Shown: one piece after another, positions 10,301 to 18,405 of the stretch
Layout of the letters: every line of letters starts with the position of its first letter
How positions within the stretch are numbered: position 1 is the first letter of the stretch
NCBI RefSeq assembly: GCF_011440305.1
Contig: NZ_JAAOIW010000018.1
Coordinates: 62,001-126,000 of the forward strand
Source of the DNA: Paenibacillus agricola
GTDB lineage: Bacteria; Bacillota; Bacilli; Paenibacillales; NBRC-103111
Direction: 5' to 3'
DNA length: 64,000 nucleotides
Translations under genes and position numbers: made by a program
The notes under the pieces: model-generated
Databases searched by the model: none
Told to the model about the DNA's origin: nothing
What the model saw: only the letters and a program-made list of their open reading frames with translations

Positions 10301-10731
10301 CTGCTGAAGAGGAAGGTGTTGAAGAGAAGTGGCTGGAGCTTGCAGTTGAAACGGTGATGAAGGTGACCACCAGTGCGTTATGGCAGCGATGCATGATATC
10401 GCGGCGCCGCTACCACGAGTTCTCCTTCATGATAAGCCGTCAAATCGCTGCAACCGATGAGAATAAGCACGGACAAGGTGGTGGTTTCCAAGAGGACTCC
10501 GTCACCACGATCCTTCGCGGTGTCATTGACCTCGTGTTCGAAGAGGAGGACGGCTGGGTGATCGTCGATTTCAAGACGGATCGTTATGAGCTCCAGAACG
10601 AGTATCAGCTTGTGGACTTCTATAAGCCCCAGGTGCTTGCTTATGTGGAGGAGTGGGAGCGGACGATAGGGGGTAACGTGAAGGAAGCAGGGTTTTATTT
10701 TATCGATAGAGGTCGGTATGTGTCGCTGTAA
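7390..10731 (+). CDS. AddA-like UvrD/Rep superfamily 1 helicase-nuclease
   Basis: A 1113-residue SF1A helicase with all motifs in order: Walker A G30-AGSGKT-36, motif Ia (AAITFTNKAASEL), Walker B VDEFQD at 377-382, motif III (GDPKQSIYRFRRAD), motif IV (RNFRS), motif V (NLHKAKGLEAPIV) and motif VI (LLYVATTRAKQLL). A C-terminal RecB-type nuclease domain has D1060-F-K1062. This matches AddA, but genomic AddA is usually about 1200-1250 residues, and the location in a defence island suggests a second, dedicated pair. It starts at TTG 7390 after TTGGAGGTG and overlaps the AddB-like gene. It would unwind and degrade linear DNA together with its partner. A strong hairpin follows. Its last 186 nt occur a second time at 38638-38823. 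Confidence 0.92.
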   Translation: MLKEQVIQDDETARVRIGADLDTTFMVEAGAGSGKTTSIVGRMIALVRTRKAQARDIAAITFTNKAASELMGRFRIKLEQECARTPQGSEREALEEALQQIPECFIGTIHAFCGRLLRERPIEAKLDPAFQEMDDREDRDFRDQCWDEYLDDLRSNGGGKTRAGEGAQAETASQYVEASIEDLAVLQVNVEDLRAVYNRVAEYEDVEIYTEQVARPHFDRLRDSLFPLMEEAFPYIPTLQPEKDWDVLQKTIRVAMGHKRNKDMTDDINVLILAKLFDRNLGVTLKRWTDPKMAKYFKEQFHDWQTRTLRPFLQEWREYLHSKLIAFVLPAIRYCTGKRMEAGKLNFQDLLMKAAELLRTYPEVRRYFGNRYSRLFVDEFQDTDPIQAEMMMLLTGGRGDECNWREQLPRPGSLFVVGDPKQSIYRFRRADISTYNFVKQRIEQCGEVLQLTRNFRSVKAIGDFVNYAFESKFTLKGQESECQAPFVRMVTQQPNPGGKAALHGVYTMTAPKQERDRQIDIALYDAERIAQFVAWACGGNLLIHEKTSDEGKPNSRPARPGDFLILLKYRKFIGLYARQLEKYGIVSDTSGSLVIFEELRILYQLALTLNDPTDRVPLLAVLRGMLFGLSDDALYHYRHEGGNIGLYTIADPARLSVKSVKVDQALHKLRQYMEWVRILPALPAFTRIIDDIGLITAAAVGESGAIRSGTLIKLLEVLQGDAEASIEWSALTERLHRLTDSESLEAASLFSGSADAVRIMNLHKAKGLEAPIVMMACPCGNNEHDAEEHIDRLAEPSLGYFTISKRKDMFTSEVVAQPVSWTRHAEREREFMKAETDRLLYVATTRAKQLLIVSQYPSRPAIDPWSPLSVSLQQQLELELTPVDPVQPQELATAPDVVSSMDDWQKRLDSGAVPSYQLGSVTGLAKSSSDIVIERSALGKGMAYGSLIHRCLQALGEGMDAGDLADFCRMAAEEEGVEEKWLELAVETVMKVTTSALWQRCMISRRRYHEFSFMISRQIAATDENKHGQGGGFQEDSVTTILRGVIDLVFEEEDGWVIVDFKTDRYELQNEYQLVDFYKPQVLAYVEEWERTIGGNVKEAGFYFIDRGRYVSL

Positions 10732-10745
10732 TTGGAATACAAGAG

Positions 10746-10785
10746 GACCGAACGATTCCGGAGCGGAACCGTTCGGTTCTATTTA
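10746..10785 (+). terminator. Terminator-like long hairpin after the AddAB-like pair
   Basis: Eight base pairs (10747-10754 with 10770-10777), one A/C mismatch and five further pairs (10756-10760 with 10764-10768) close on a GAG loop. The downstream sequence TTCTATTT is only moderately T-rich. It begins 15 bases after the helicase stop codon. Confidence 0.75.
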
Positions 10786-10788
10786 CAG

Positions 10789-10992
10789 ATGAATAAAAAA
10801 GAGCAGAGGTGTATGTTATGTACTCAAGTAACACACCATTTGGATTATCATGGTGAAGCCATAACGGAGATACGTTATATTTTTGCTGCTAGCATGATCG
10901 AAGCTTTGGATATTATGTCCGCACATATTCATCCCTTGCGTGTTTTAACGGAATTATACAGCATTTCCATAGAAAAAAACCATGAAGACTAA
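10789..10992 (+). CDS. Small hypothetical protein
   Basis: An ORF of 67 residues from ATG 10789, or 59 from ATG 10813, which has AGAGG a few bases upstream. It contains two cysteines (CMLC), two histidines (THHLDYH) and a region that could form helices. No family is recognised and no clear promoter precedes it; the long hairpin lies immediately upstream. It may be a real small gene or a fragment. Confidence 0.35.
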   Translation: MNKKEQRCMLCTQVTHHLDYHGEAITEIRYIFAASMIEALDIMSAHIHPLRVLTELYSISIEKNHED

Positions 10993-10994
10993 GT

Positions 10995-11435
10995 GGGATA
11001 TGGGACTTTAATGGACGCGAGGGAGAAATCCTTCGTAACAAACTTGTTTACCTTGCCTTATCTTGGCAGAACAAAATGGGTGTAGCTCCTTCCATTACAA
11101 GCACCATTTCTGAATTCGATGCAGCAATGCTAGTTGGTTGTAATTATGAGCAATATGCTCAACAGGGTCAAAATAAGCTGCAACAAAGGGATACGACGTT
11201 ATTTTAAGTTAAAGCATGTAAACCTAGCGGCAAAAGAGGCAGTACAATTACAAAGGCGCCGCAAGCTAGGAATTACGAATGGGACCAGCTTGTGTGGATT
11301 TTATACAAAGAAAACTATGAAATACAGGAAGCATGGTTGTGGGATGTTGAATTATACAAAGAGACTTTCCAAAATAGTAAGCGTATTAGTCCTGCTGACA
11401 TGAGGAGTGGTACTTACTTAAAAGGTGTATTCTAA
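10995..11435 (+). pseudogene. Phage-like gene interrupted by an in-frame TAA
   Basis: One reading frame (codons in phase with 11205) encodes a convincing protein on both sides of a single TAA at 11205-11207. Before it come IWDFNGREGEILRNKLVYLA and NYEQYAQQGQNKLQQRDTTLF; after it come GKRGSTITKAPQARNYEWDQ and WLWDVELYKETFQNSKRIS, ending at TAA 11433-11435. Amino-acid composition is natural across the whole frame. No start codon or ribosome site is evident, so the 5' end is probably missing. The style recalls small phage structural or assembly proteins, but I cannot name the family. The 89-residue ORF at 11134-11403 in another frame is a shadow of this gene. Confidence 0.55.
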
Positions 11436-11590
11436 AAATTATTGATTTTATACCTGGTTGATCTCCTTTAATTGGATTATCATAGTGATGGAAAATTGGA
11501 GAATTCATACTATAAATTCATGAGAGTTAAAACCGGATGGTGCTTAGACAGCATTGCCCGGTTATTTTATATAAATCAAAAAAATATGAT

Positions 11591-11673
11591 TTATCTTAAA
11601 AAATAAACTATTTACTTTTTAAGATAATGGTGTTATATTTATATTAGGAAATAAAAATAAATTATTTACTTTT
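11591..11673 (+). promoter_or_regulatory. Promoter with perfect inverted repeat and direct-repeat operator
   Basis: A sigma-A-like promoter (TTTACT at 11611-11616, 17-nt spacer, TATATT at 11634-11639) is overlapped by a perfect 12-bp inverted repeat, TTATCTTAAAAA at 11591-11602 with TTTTTAAGATAA at 11616-11627 (13-nt loop). A 19-nt direct repeat (11601-11619 and 11655-11673, 18 of 19 identical) flanks the -10 box. Such an arrangement is typical of autoregulated restriction-modification or toxin-antitoxin operons. It precedes the 11692 gene. Confidence 0.75.
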
Positions 11674-11691
11674 GAAAGTGAGGAAAATATA

Positions 11692-12183
11692 ATGGGAAAT
11701 AACAAACGTTTGATGAATCAAGATGACAAAAAGGTGTTGAGTATGCCACAAAGTACATTAAAGGCGATTCGCGATTTACTTTATCAAGGAAAAGGTTCTA
11801 TTATTCCTCAATATCGAAACGGGTTTGCTTTTGATTCACTGATGGCCGCGCGGTTTACAGATACACATGAAGGAGCACCCGATGTATTAGATGTTGTTGC
11901 CTTTAAAGATTCTGAAGAGAAACGCTACCTCATTGAAATGCATTTAGGCAGTAAAGAAATCTCAATTGATGTGGAAAGAAGAATTATGGATGAAAATACT
12001 TACTTGGTAATGGCCATAAAGGGGACTTTTGATTCTTCGAAATTGGAGTTCTTAACTTGGGTGGATAGACTGGAAAATCCATTGGTTGTCCAACCTATCT
12101 ATGATCGTCATATGCTTGCTGAGCCTGTGCTTTTACATAGTGAAAGAAAATCAGTAATTTTCCAACGCTGTATCCGCAGATAA
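11692..12183 (+). CDS. Hypothetical protein linked to methylase-like gene (163 aa)
   Basis: A soluble 163-residue protein starting at ATG 11692 behind GTGAGG. No family is recognised with confidence. The stretch APDVLDVVAFKDSEEK followed by YLIEMH has the spacing of a PD-(D/E)XK core (Asp, beta hairpin, Glu-x-His), but the last lysine is replaced by histidine, so a degenerate nuclease fold is only a possibility. It is 24 bases upstream of the HsdM/HsdS-like gene, shares its promoter, and probably acts with it. The low-GC codon use and operator-rich promoter differ from the neighbouring AddAB-like genes, which hints at separate acquisition. Confidence 0.65.
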   Translation: MGNNKRLMNQDDKKVLSMPQSTLKAIRDLLYQGKGSIIPQYRNGFAFDSLMAARFTDTHEGAPDVLDVVAFKDSEEKRYLIEMHLGSKEISIDVERRIMDENTYLVMAIKGTFDSSKLEFLTWVDRLENPLVVQPIYDRHMLAEPVLLHSERKSVIFQRCIRR

Positions 12184-12207
12184 GATATCCAAGGGAGTTG
12201 AACTAAA

Positions 12208-14064
12208 ATGGTCACCAATAAATCGGAAGCAGCATTATTCGGAATGGCTGATAAGCTCAGAAGTACGGTGTTAACGGCTGAAAAATATGATAACGTGATC
12301 GTTCCTTTATTTTCACTTCGCTATGGATATGTATTTCAAGAAAAGTATGATCTTCATTTCACTATGCCATGGTCAGAGATTTCCGGTGACAGATCTGGAA
12401 ACAAAGTCATGCAAGCACTAGGTGAACTAGCCTCTCAAAGGTCTGAAATTCAGCATGGATTAATGTTACTCGACATAGAGAGCTGTAGAGGCATTCTACC
12501 GGAACTGATGTACCAATTAGAAAAAATAGAATTCATAGAAGACAGCAGTGAGTTATTAGAAACGTATTTTCAAGCAGGAGCAAAACTTCGTAGTAAGTAT
12601 GGTACGTTATTCGAACCAAATGAAATTAATGATTTAGCAGTGAGAATCTTGGATGTGAAACCGAACGCTTCTGTCTACGACTTCGCAGCAGGATATGCCA
12701 GATCGCTTGTACAAGCAGCCCAATCAAATGTTAATGTTTCTATCCATGGAAATGACATAAATAAAGAAGCTGTGGGAATTGGGCAATTATATTGTTTTGT
12801 GTCTGGATTACAGCAATTTAACTACGAGCAAAATGACGTTTTTACTTTATTAAGCGACGAAGTAACATCGGAACGAAAATATAATTATGTGATATCTCAT
12901 CCGCCCCTGGGTCTTAAATTGGACCAAGAAATTCGCACCAAATATGGGGTTATTAGAAGAGATGCCACAATGGGGTTTGTTATTCATGCCTTAGATTCAT
13001 TAAAGGAAGATGGTAAAGCAATTGTAACTGTGTCCAATAGTGTGTTGTTTCAAGGAGCAGCTACTGGGGACATTCGCAAAGACTTGGTCGATGATGATCT
13101 GATCGACGCTGTTATTACCTTACCAGCAGGTATATTTATGGGGACATCTATTCCTATCACAATGCTTGTGTTAGATAAAAATAAGACCCCTGAGCGAAAA
13201 GGAAAAGTACAAATCATAGATGCGACATCATTTGGTGAGCGCAAACGTGGAGAAACCAGTATGTCATCCGCAGAGATTGATCAAATTATGGATCGGTACC
13301 TTCATTTCAAGGAGGATAACAAATTAAGCAGGATTTTAGATGTGTTCGAGATTAGACAAAACAACTATAATTTATTGCCTAGCTCTTATGTCCAAATGGA
13401 AGATGCAAACTCCATCATTGGGGAGGTACAGATTGATCGCTCTGCCTTTGAGAATAATATCAAAACAGTACCTTTGCGGCAGGTTGTAGATATATATAGG
13501 GGACTTAATACTGCTGGTAGTTTAGATACAGAAACAACAAAGGCTAAAGTTATTCAATTAGCTGACTTGCAGGATGGGGTCTTGCATCTAGATAGTGTGC
13601 AAACCTATGGTTTGAAAGCAACAACCAATGAAAAAGAATGCGAAATTAAAGCAGGGGACGTATTGTTAACGAGCAGAGGGATCGTCATGAAATTTGCGGT
13701 CGTATCCGAGCTTGAAGAAGATGATTCTTATTATTTATCGGCTAATTTTATAGGACTTCGCCCTTTACCTGGAGTTAATCCATACTTTCTGCTAGCTTTT
13801 TTTGAAAGTCCTATAGGAGAATCCTATATTCGTTCTTTGAGAAAAGGTGCTGCTTTGCCCATTTTAAATGTTAAAGACATTCAGGATATCCCTATCCCCA
13901 AATTGTCTTCCGATGAAATGGAGCAGATTGGAAACCGATATAAGAAAACTTCAAGCGACTATGCCGAAGCCATTAAGGCTGCTAAGCGTATATACATTAA
14001 TCAGTTAGAGCAGGTCTATGAGAACATTGGAGTTAGTAAGGGATATAAGAAAAAATCTAATTAA
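12208..14064 (+). CDS. HsdM-like N6-methylase fused to HsdS-like recognition domain, catalytic motifs altered
   Basis: A 618-residue protein. Residues about 110-400 follow the type I HsdM gamma-class methyltransferase fold, with motif I as DFAAGYARS (D158; canonical DPACGSGG) and motif IV as H231-PPLG (canonical NPPFG/Y). Replacement of the catalytic Asn by His and loss of the GxG in motif I suggest weak or no methylation. Residues about 425-618 look like one type I specificity (TRD plus conserved helix) unit: VPLRQVVDIYRGLN, IQLADLQDGV, AGDVLLTSRG, and a final coiled region. A good ribosome site (AAGGGAG) precedes ATG 12208. It pairs with the 163-residue gene. No HsdR is adjacent. It may be a DNA-recognition or sensing subunit rather than an active methylase. 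Confidence 0.8.
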   Translation: MVTNKSEAALFGMADKLRSTVLTAEKYDNVIVPLFSLRYGYVFQEKYDLHFTMPWSEISGDRSGNKVMQALGELASQRSEIQHGLMLLDIESCRGILPELMYQLEKIEFIEDSSELLETYFQAGAKLRSKYGTLFEPNEINDLAVRILDVKPNASVYDFAAGYARSLVQAAQSNVNVSIHGNDINKEAVGIGQLYCFVSGLQQFNYEQNDVFTLLSDEVTSERKYNYVISHPPLGLKLDQEIRTKYGVIRRDATMGFVIHALDSLKEDGKAIVTVSNSVLFQGAATGDIRKDLVDDDLIDAVITLPAGIFMGTSIPITMLVLDKNKTPERKGKVQIIDATSFGERKRGETSMSSAEIDQIMDRYLHFKEDNKLSRILDVFEIRQNNYNLLPSSYVQMEDANSIIGEVQIDRSAFENNIKTVPLRQVVDIYRGLNTAGSLDTETTKAKVIQLADLQDGVLHLDSVQTYGLKATTNEKECEIKAGDVLLTSRGIVMKFAVVSELEEDDSYYLSANFIGLRPLPGVNPYFLLAFFESPIGESYIRSLRKGAALPILNVKDIQDIPIPKLSSDEMEQIGNRYKKTSSDYAEAIKAAKRIYINQLEQVYENIGVSKGYKKKSN

Positions 14065-14167
14065 GAGGTTTACTTACAATTTTGTCGAATATTATCCAAA
14101 TGCCTCGAACTAGTCCTTTAGTCACGATGGTAAATTTCAAAGGACATTCGTATCCTTGTTATTGATA

Positions 14168-14215
14168 GGAACATGCGTTTCCTGACAACTACCTGTCAAA
14201 GTAGAATGATATATT
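14168..14215 (+). promoter_or_regulatory. Island composite promoter, copy 2 (truncated hsdM)
   Basis: This copy reads GGAAC-ATGC-GTTTC at 14168-14181, TGACA at 14183-14187, six bases, TGTCA at 14194-14198, eleven bases, and TATATT at 14210-14215. The left part matches the Bacillus SOS-box pattern apart from its first base. The gene start at 14283 is 67 bases downstream. Confidence 0.85.
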
Positions 14216-14282
14216 GTAAGTATTAGAAAAAAATGCGAGAGTCTATAGAACTACATGAACGTTAATCAGAGGAGATATACAC

Positions 14283-15161
14283 ATGCAGAACTTTAACGAA
14301 AAAATAAGTTTTATTTGGAAAATAGCCGAGCTTTTAAGAGGACCCTATAAACCAGAGCAGTATGGAAATGTCGTTTTGCCATTAGCCGTTCTCAGAAGGT
14401 TTGATTGTCTGTTGGAAGATACAAAGCAGATTGTCATAGAGAAAGCCAAAACCACAGATATTGAAATGATTCTGAATAGGTTGACGGGGCATGGCTTTTC
14501 TAATAAATCGAATTTCGGATTTGCTAATTTATTGGATGATCCGGATAATATCAGAGCGAATTTTGAAAGCTATATCCAAGGATTCTCGACGAATATAAGA
14601 GAGATCGTGGAGAACTTCGATTTTGAGAAAGAAATCAAAAAGCTAGATGACAACAATATGCTGTTTTTGGTCATCAAGGAATTTTCCCAAATCGATTTGC
14701 ATCCTGACACGGTAACCAATCAAGAGATGGGCTACATCTTTGAAGAGTTGATTCGTCGATTCTCTGAGAATGCCGAAGCAGGGGATCACTATACACCGAG
14801 AGAGGTTATCGAGTTGATGACCAACATCCTCTTTAACCATCTTGAACAAGAGCTTGTCCAGGAAGGCAGTATCTTTACAGTAGGGGATTTCGCTTGCGGC
14901 ACAGGAGGGATGCTATCCGTAGCCACCCATCATATTCAAAGACTGAATCCGAATGCTCAGATTGAAGTGTTCGGTCAGGAGCTCAATCCGCAATCTTATG
15001 CGATTTGCAAATCGGACATTCTCATTAAAGGCCAGAAGGAAAAAAATATCGTTCTCGGCAACTCCTTCACGGCAGACGGACACCGTGGTGAAAAAGTCAG
15101 ATTTGCTCTCATGAATCCTCCCTTCGGCGTTTTACCGAACATGATGAATCTAGTGCAATGA
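14283..15161 (+). pseudogene. hsdM: Truncated type I restriction methylase subunit HsdM
   Basis: The 292-residue ORF is a clear HsdM N-terminus: helical HsdM_N region (IWKIAELLRGPYKPEQYG), VVLPLAVLRRFD, GDHYTPREVIELM, motif I DFACGTGGM (D202) and motif IV NPPFG (N278). It stops 15 residues after N278 with LPNMMNLVQ, which is not HsdM-like. Full HsdM proteins are about 480-530 residues, so the C-terminal part of the catalytic domain and the helical tail are missing, and neither hsdS nor hsdR follows. The breakpoint lies near 15130, about 130 bases before the HelD-like gene. It has GAGGAG upstream and composite promoter copy 2, so a stub may still be made and its transcript may run into the downstream operon. 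Confidence 0.85.
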
Positions 15162-15203
15162 TGGTTATACTTTTTCAGTATAGGGAATTACTCGTGAATC
15201 AAC

Positions 15204-15230
15204 GCGAATCATCCCTAAATGGGTGATTCG
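15204..15230 (+). repeat. Hairpin upstream of the HelD-like gene
   Basis: CGAATCA-T-CCC, loop TAAAT, GGGTGATTCG: a 10-bp stem with one bulged T. It has no T-tract, so it is more likely an operator, a leader structure or a junction remnant than a terminator. It lies between the truncated hsdM and the start of the operon at 15264. Confidence 0.5.
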
Positions 15231-15263
15231 TGCTATTTGTCTAGGTCAGGAAGAGGGATGCAG

Positions 15264-17504
15264 ATGAAACAACAATGGCTGGATGAAGAACAAGCTGATC
15301 TGGATCGTTTGACAGTTCAAATGGAATTGATGGTTGAGCAGTTGGATAAAGTGTCGTTTCGCCCAGTGAATGAAGTAGATGCCCGAAGGGAGATTTCCCG
15401 AAAGGCAAGATTAAATGCAATTTCCGATGCTTTACCTTTGCCCTATATCGGGCGCCTTGAAGTTGTGGAAGGTGACGATCCTGTTTCTTATAGAATTGGT
15501 AAAAAGGGCATCGATGATGATGATTTTATGCCATTGATTTATGATTGGCGAAGTCCACTCGGTGAAGCATACTACGCTTTCATTGGCGGCGGGGATGGTC
15601 ATGTGCAGGTTCAAACTCCAGAAGGGATTGGGGATTTTTGGGTGCGCAAGAAAAGAACTGTACATATTCGAGAACGTTGGGTTCTGGATGTGAGGGAGCT
15701 TTATAGTGAATTATATCCATTAGCCGAGCAATCTGAAGAAGAAGCACAAGACCCGATCCTTCGCATGCTCTTAGAGCAGCAGGGTGATGACCATCAGCTG
15801 AGAGAAATAATTGCTTCTATCCAAAAGGAGCAGAACGACGTCATTCGACTAGGCATAACACAGCCTATACTGGTGCAAGGTGTTGCTGGTAGTGGGAAAA
15901 CGAGCATTGCCCTCCATAGAATTTCGTTCATGCTCTACCATCATCAAAAGCAATTAGACGCACGGAATATTGTTGTTCTGGCTCCGAATCGGATTTTCCT
16001 GAACTATATGCGGGAGATTGTAAAGGAGTTAGACATACAAGGTATTCAGCAAATGACAATGTCAGATTTGGCAATGCGTCTTCTCCCGTATGTAAAAGAA
16101 GTTCGGCATGCTCAATATTGGCTTGAGAAAGCCATGACGGATCCAGACTCTGAATCCAAGTGGGATGAGGCAATACGGTACAAAACATCTATGGAATTTC
16201 ATAATGACGTAAATCAACACTTGGAGCAGTTATCTTCCGCATATTTGCCGGTCAACTTTCCCAAATTGAAATCTTTTACGGACGATTTACTTGATCTGAG
16301 CACAGTCTTTACAAGGATCTATGAAGGATATAGACATCTTCCGCTTAATGCTCGACGTGAGGAAACGATAAAATCCATTCATAGTTGGAAAGAACTTGAA
16401 CTGACAAATCAACGTAAGGGTATGCAAGCAAGAGTTACTCGTTTCCGTCAGGAATGGATTGTCGATGTGCATGATAGCCTTGCTGTTAAGGGTGAGGCAG
16501 AAGCCAAATTGCTTGAACTGGCTGCTGTTAAGCTTGATTTACAGAAAAGAGATTGGGAGCAGGCTATTGGCGAGTATGTGGATGGATGGCGTAAACTTCA
16601 GATTTGGGATGTATACGCTGATCTTCACCGTATTGAAACTCTCTTACAATTAAATTCGGATATGCCGGAAACAATTGCACATGGAATGGAAGAAGAGGCT
16701 GGGCGTGTACTGAAAGAACGAGGGAAATTGATTGCATATGAAGATATCGCACTACTGTTACTACTTGAGCAGAAGGTGAATGGCCTGCAGGCAGTAAGGT
16801 TCGATTACATGCTTATTGATGAAGCACAGGACTACTATCCATTCCTGCTAAGAATGCTTAGGGAAATGACGAAATCAATGACTATGTTGGGAGATGTTAC
16901 ACAAAGTATCTGTCATTGGACAGGTATTAAGGATTGGTCTGTGTTAGATTCTGTATTTGATATACCGGTCCACCGTATCGATCTGACGGTAAGTTACCGT
17001 TCGACTATTGAGATCATGCAAATAGCGAATCAGATCCTGCAGCGCTCGCAACTTGGTGTCTCGGTCATTCACCCGGTTAAGCGTCATGGTCCAGTCCCAG
17101 TATTCACACGTATTTTAAGTTATGAGGAATTACTTGAGCAGCTAGCACTGTCTGTTCAACATTGTTTAGAACAGGGTTATCGGAGAATAGCCGTTGTTGT
17201 TCATAATTTGGAGTTATGTCGTGCTTTTCATCAAGAATATACGTCAGTGGCAACACGTGAGGCACAGCTTGTCGAGGATCCAGAACAGGAATTACAGGAG
17301 AAAGTGATTTTCATACCATCTGTACTAGTAAAGGGCCTAGAATTTGATGCGGTAATCATACCGAGTACTTATGGGACAACAATAATGGATGCAAGATTAC
17401 TCTTCGTCAGTGTAACACGCGCACAGCAAGCCTTACATATTCTTTACTACGATCAGCCAGGACCATTTCTAATAAACGACCAGTTTCAACTATCCACCGA
17501 TTAA
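15264..17504 (+). CDS. HelD/UvrD-like superfamily 1 helicase
   Basis: A 746-residue protein from ATG 15264 (GGAAGAGGG spaced 6-7 nt upstream; earlier in-frame codons are badly placed). The charged N-terminal helices (QQWLDEEQADLDRLTVQMEL) and the MPLIYDWRSPLGEAYYAF motif are typical of HelD proteins, which remove RNA polymerase from DNA. Helicase motifs follow: Walker A G206-VAGSGKT, DEAQDYYPF as Walker B, SYRST, VKGLEFDAVII and VSVTRAQQALHI. Housekeeping HelD acts alone in transcription recycling; here the gene heads a six-gene operon with only 16 nt to the next gene, so a defence-linked paralogue is more likely. Whether it binds RNA polymerase or DNA ends cannot be told from sequence. Confidence 0.85.
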   Translation: MKQQWLDEEQADLDRLTVQMELMVEQLDKVSFRPVNEVDARREISRKARLNAISDALPLPYIGRLEVVEGDDPVSYRIGKKGIDDDDFMPLIYDWRSPLGEAYYAFIGGGDGHVQVQTPEGIGDFWVRKKRTVHIRERWVLDVRELYSELYPLAEQSEEEAQDPILRMLLEQQGDDHQLREIIASIQKEQNDVIRLGITQPILVQGVAGSGKTSIALHRISFMLYHHQKQLDARNIVVLAPNRIFLNYMREIVKELDIQGIQQMTMSDLAMRLLPYVKEVRHAQYWLEKAMTDPDSESKWDEAIRYKTSMEFHNDVNQHLEQLSSAYLPVNFPKLKSFTDDLLDLSTVFTRIYEGYRHLPLNARREETIKSIHSWKELELTNQRKGMQARVTRFRQEWIVDVHDSLAVKGEAEAKLLELAAVKLDLQKRDWEQAIGEYVDGWRKLQIWDVYADLHRIETLLQLNSDMPETIAHGMEEEAGRVLKERGKLIAYEDIALLLLLEQKVNGLQAVRFDYMLIDEAQDYYPFLLRMLREMTKSMTMLGDVTQSICHWTGIKDWSVLDSVFDIPVHRIDLTVSYRSTIEIMQIANQILQRSQLGVSVIHPVKRHGPVPVFTRILSYEELLEQLALSVQHCLEQGYRRIAVVVHNLELCRAFHQEYTSVATREAQLVEDPEQELQEKVIFIPSVLVKGLEFDAVIIPSTYGTTIMDARLLFVSVTRAQQALHILYYDQPGPFLINDQFQLSTD

Positions 17505-17520
17505 GAAAGGATGATACCAA

Positions 17521-18387
17521 ATGAATCCAATCACACCAAGTACAGAATTACCATCTTTGAAAGATGCTCAAAAAGAGCTTCAAAGGGAACTGCAAAAACT
17601 ATTTAAATCAGTGTGCACGCTTATTGACTATAAAGCAGGTGATCCAGACTTCCCGGCTGCCGCTGTGAAAGTACTTACCGAGCTGCCAAAAGGAGAGGTA
17701 CTCGGAGAATCCCTTGAGCTTTTGAAGAACAAGTTCTCTCCTCAATTCGAATCCTTTGTACAAGTTAATATTCAAGCGTACAAACGTTACGAAACTGCAT
17801 ATCTACGTGGTCTGAAAGAACGAGGAGGTACGTTCAGGGAAACGAGTAATGGTTGGCGAATTGGGTCCCTAATGCTCGAAACGAAGCCTGCACTTGCGCA
17901 AGTACGGTTTTTGTATAATCGGCAGACGCTTACAGATTGGACGGACATCCGTGATGAAAACAAGCTTGTAGAACTTGAGCAGCAAGCCTCAGAACTTCTG
18001 AAACTAGTGGAATTAGAGGGGGATGAACTGACAGAGTGGGTGTGGATATGTTTTAAAAAGGCGATAATAGAGCGTTACGAGAGCATTGAAGGACAGCGCT
18101 GTCTAATTCAGGATGTGTATCTGGAATTCGAGGCTAGAATGAAACGAGATACAGCTTGGCGCAAAAAGCTGGGTACTATGATTAAAGAACGCTATCCAAT
18201 GTGGGCATTTTTATACAATCTTGACCGCTACAGAACTTTAGGGACAAAGGTGCCTGCATCCCGAAGACTAATACTTCAAACTGGGAGCCAACAGGAGGTA
18301 AGCCAGGGGCTGGGAGTTACCGTCGGTGGTCTTGTTACCGAGGATGATTATAAAACGATGTGTTACCTTATCATGCTCGGCGGTTAA
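17521..18387 (+). CDS. Hypothetical protein, second gene of the triple-ATPase operon
   Basis: A 288-residue soluble, mainly helical protein with many charged residues; no family is recognised. It contains RGGTFRETSNGWRIGSLMLE and VWICFKKAIIERYESIEGQ, and no metal or nucleotide motif. AAAGGATGATACCA gives a ribosome site before ATG 17521, 16 bases after the helicase, and the first ATPase starts 18 bases after its stop. Its position between helicase and ATPases suggests an adaptor or DNA-binding subunit, by context only. Confidence 0.75.
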   Translation: MNPITPSTELPSLKDAQKELQRELQKLFKSVCTLIDYKAGDPDFPAAAVKVLTELPKGEVLGESLELLKNKFSPQFESFVQVNIQAYKRYETAYLRGLKERGGTFRETSNGWRIGSLMLETKPALAQVRFLYNRQTLTDWTDIRDENKLVELEQQASELLKLVELEGDELTEWVWICFKKAIIERYESIEGQRCLIQDVYLEFEARMKRDTAWRKKLGTMIKERYPMWAFLYNLDRYRTLGTKVPASRRLILQTGSQQEVSQGLGVTVGGLVTEDDYKTMCYLIMLGG

Positions 18388-18405
18388 TCTAGAAGGGGGA
18401 TATGT

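Noticed and set aside
11134-11403. 89-residue ORF as a gene
   Set aside because: Another frame over the same bases encodes a much more natural protein on both sides of one stop; this ORF is its shadow.
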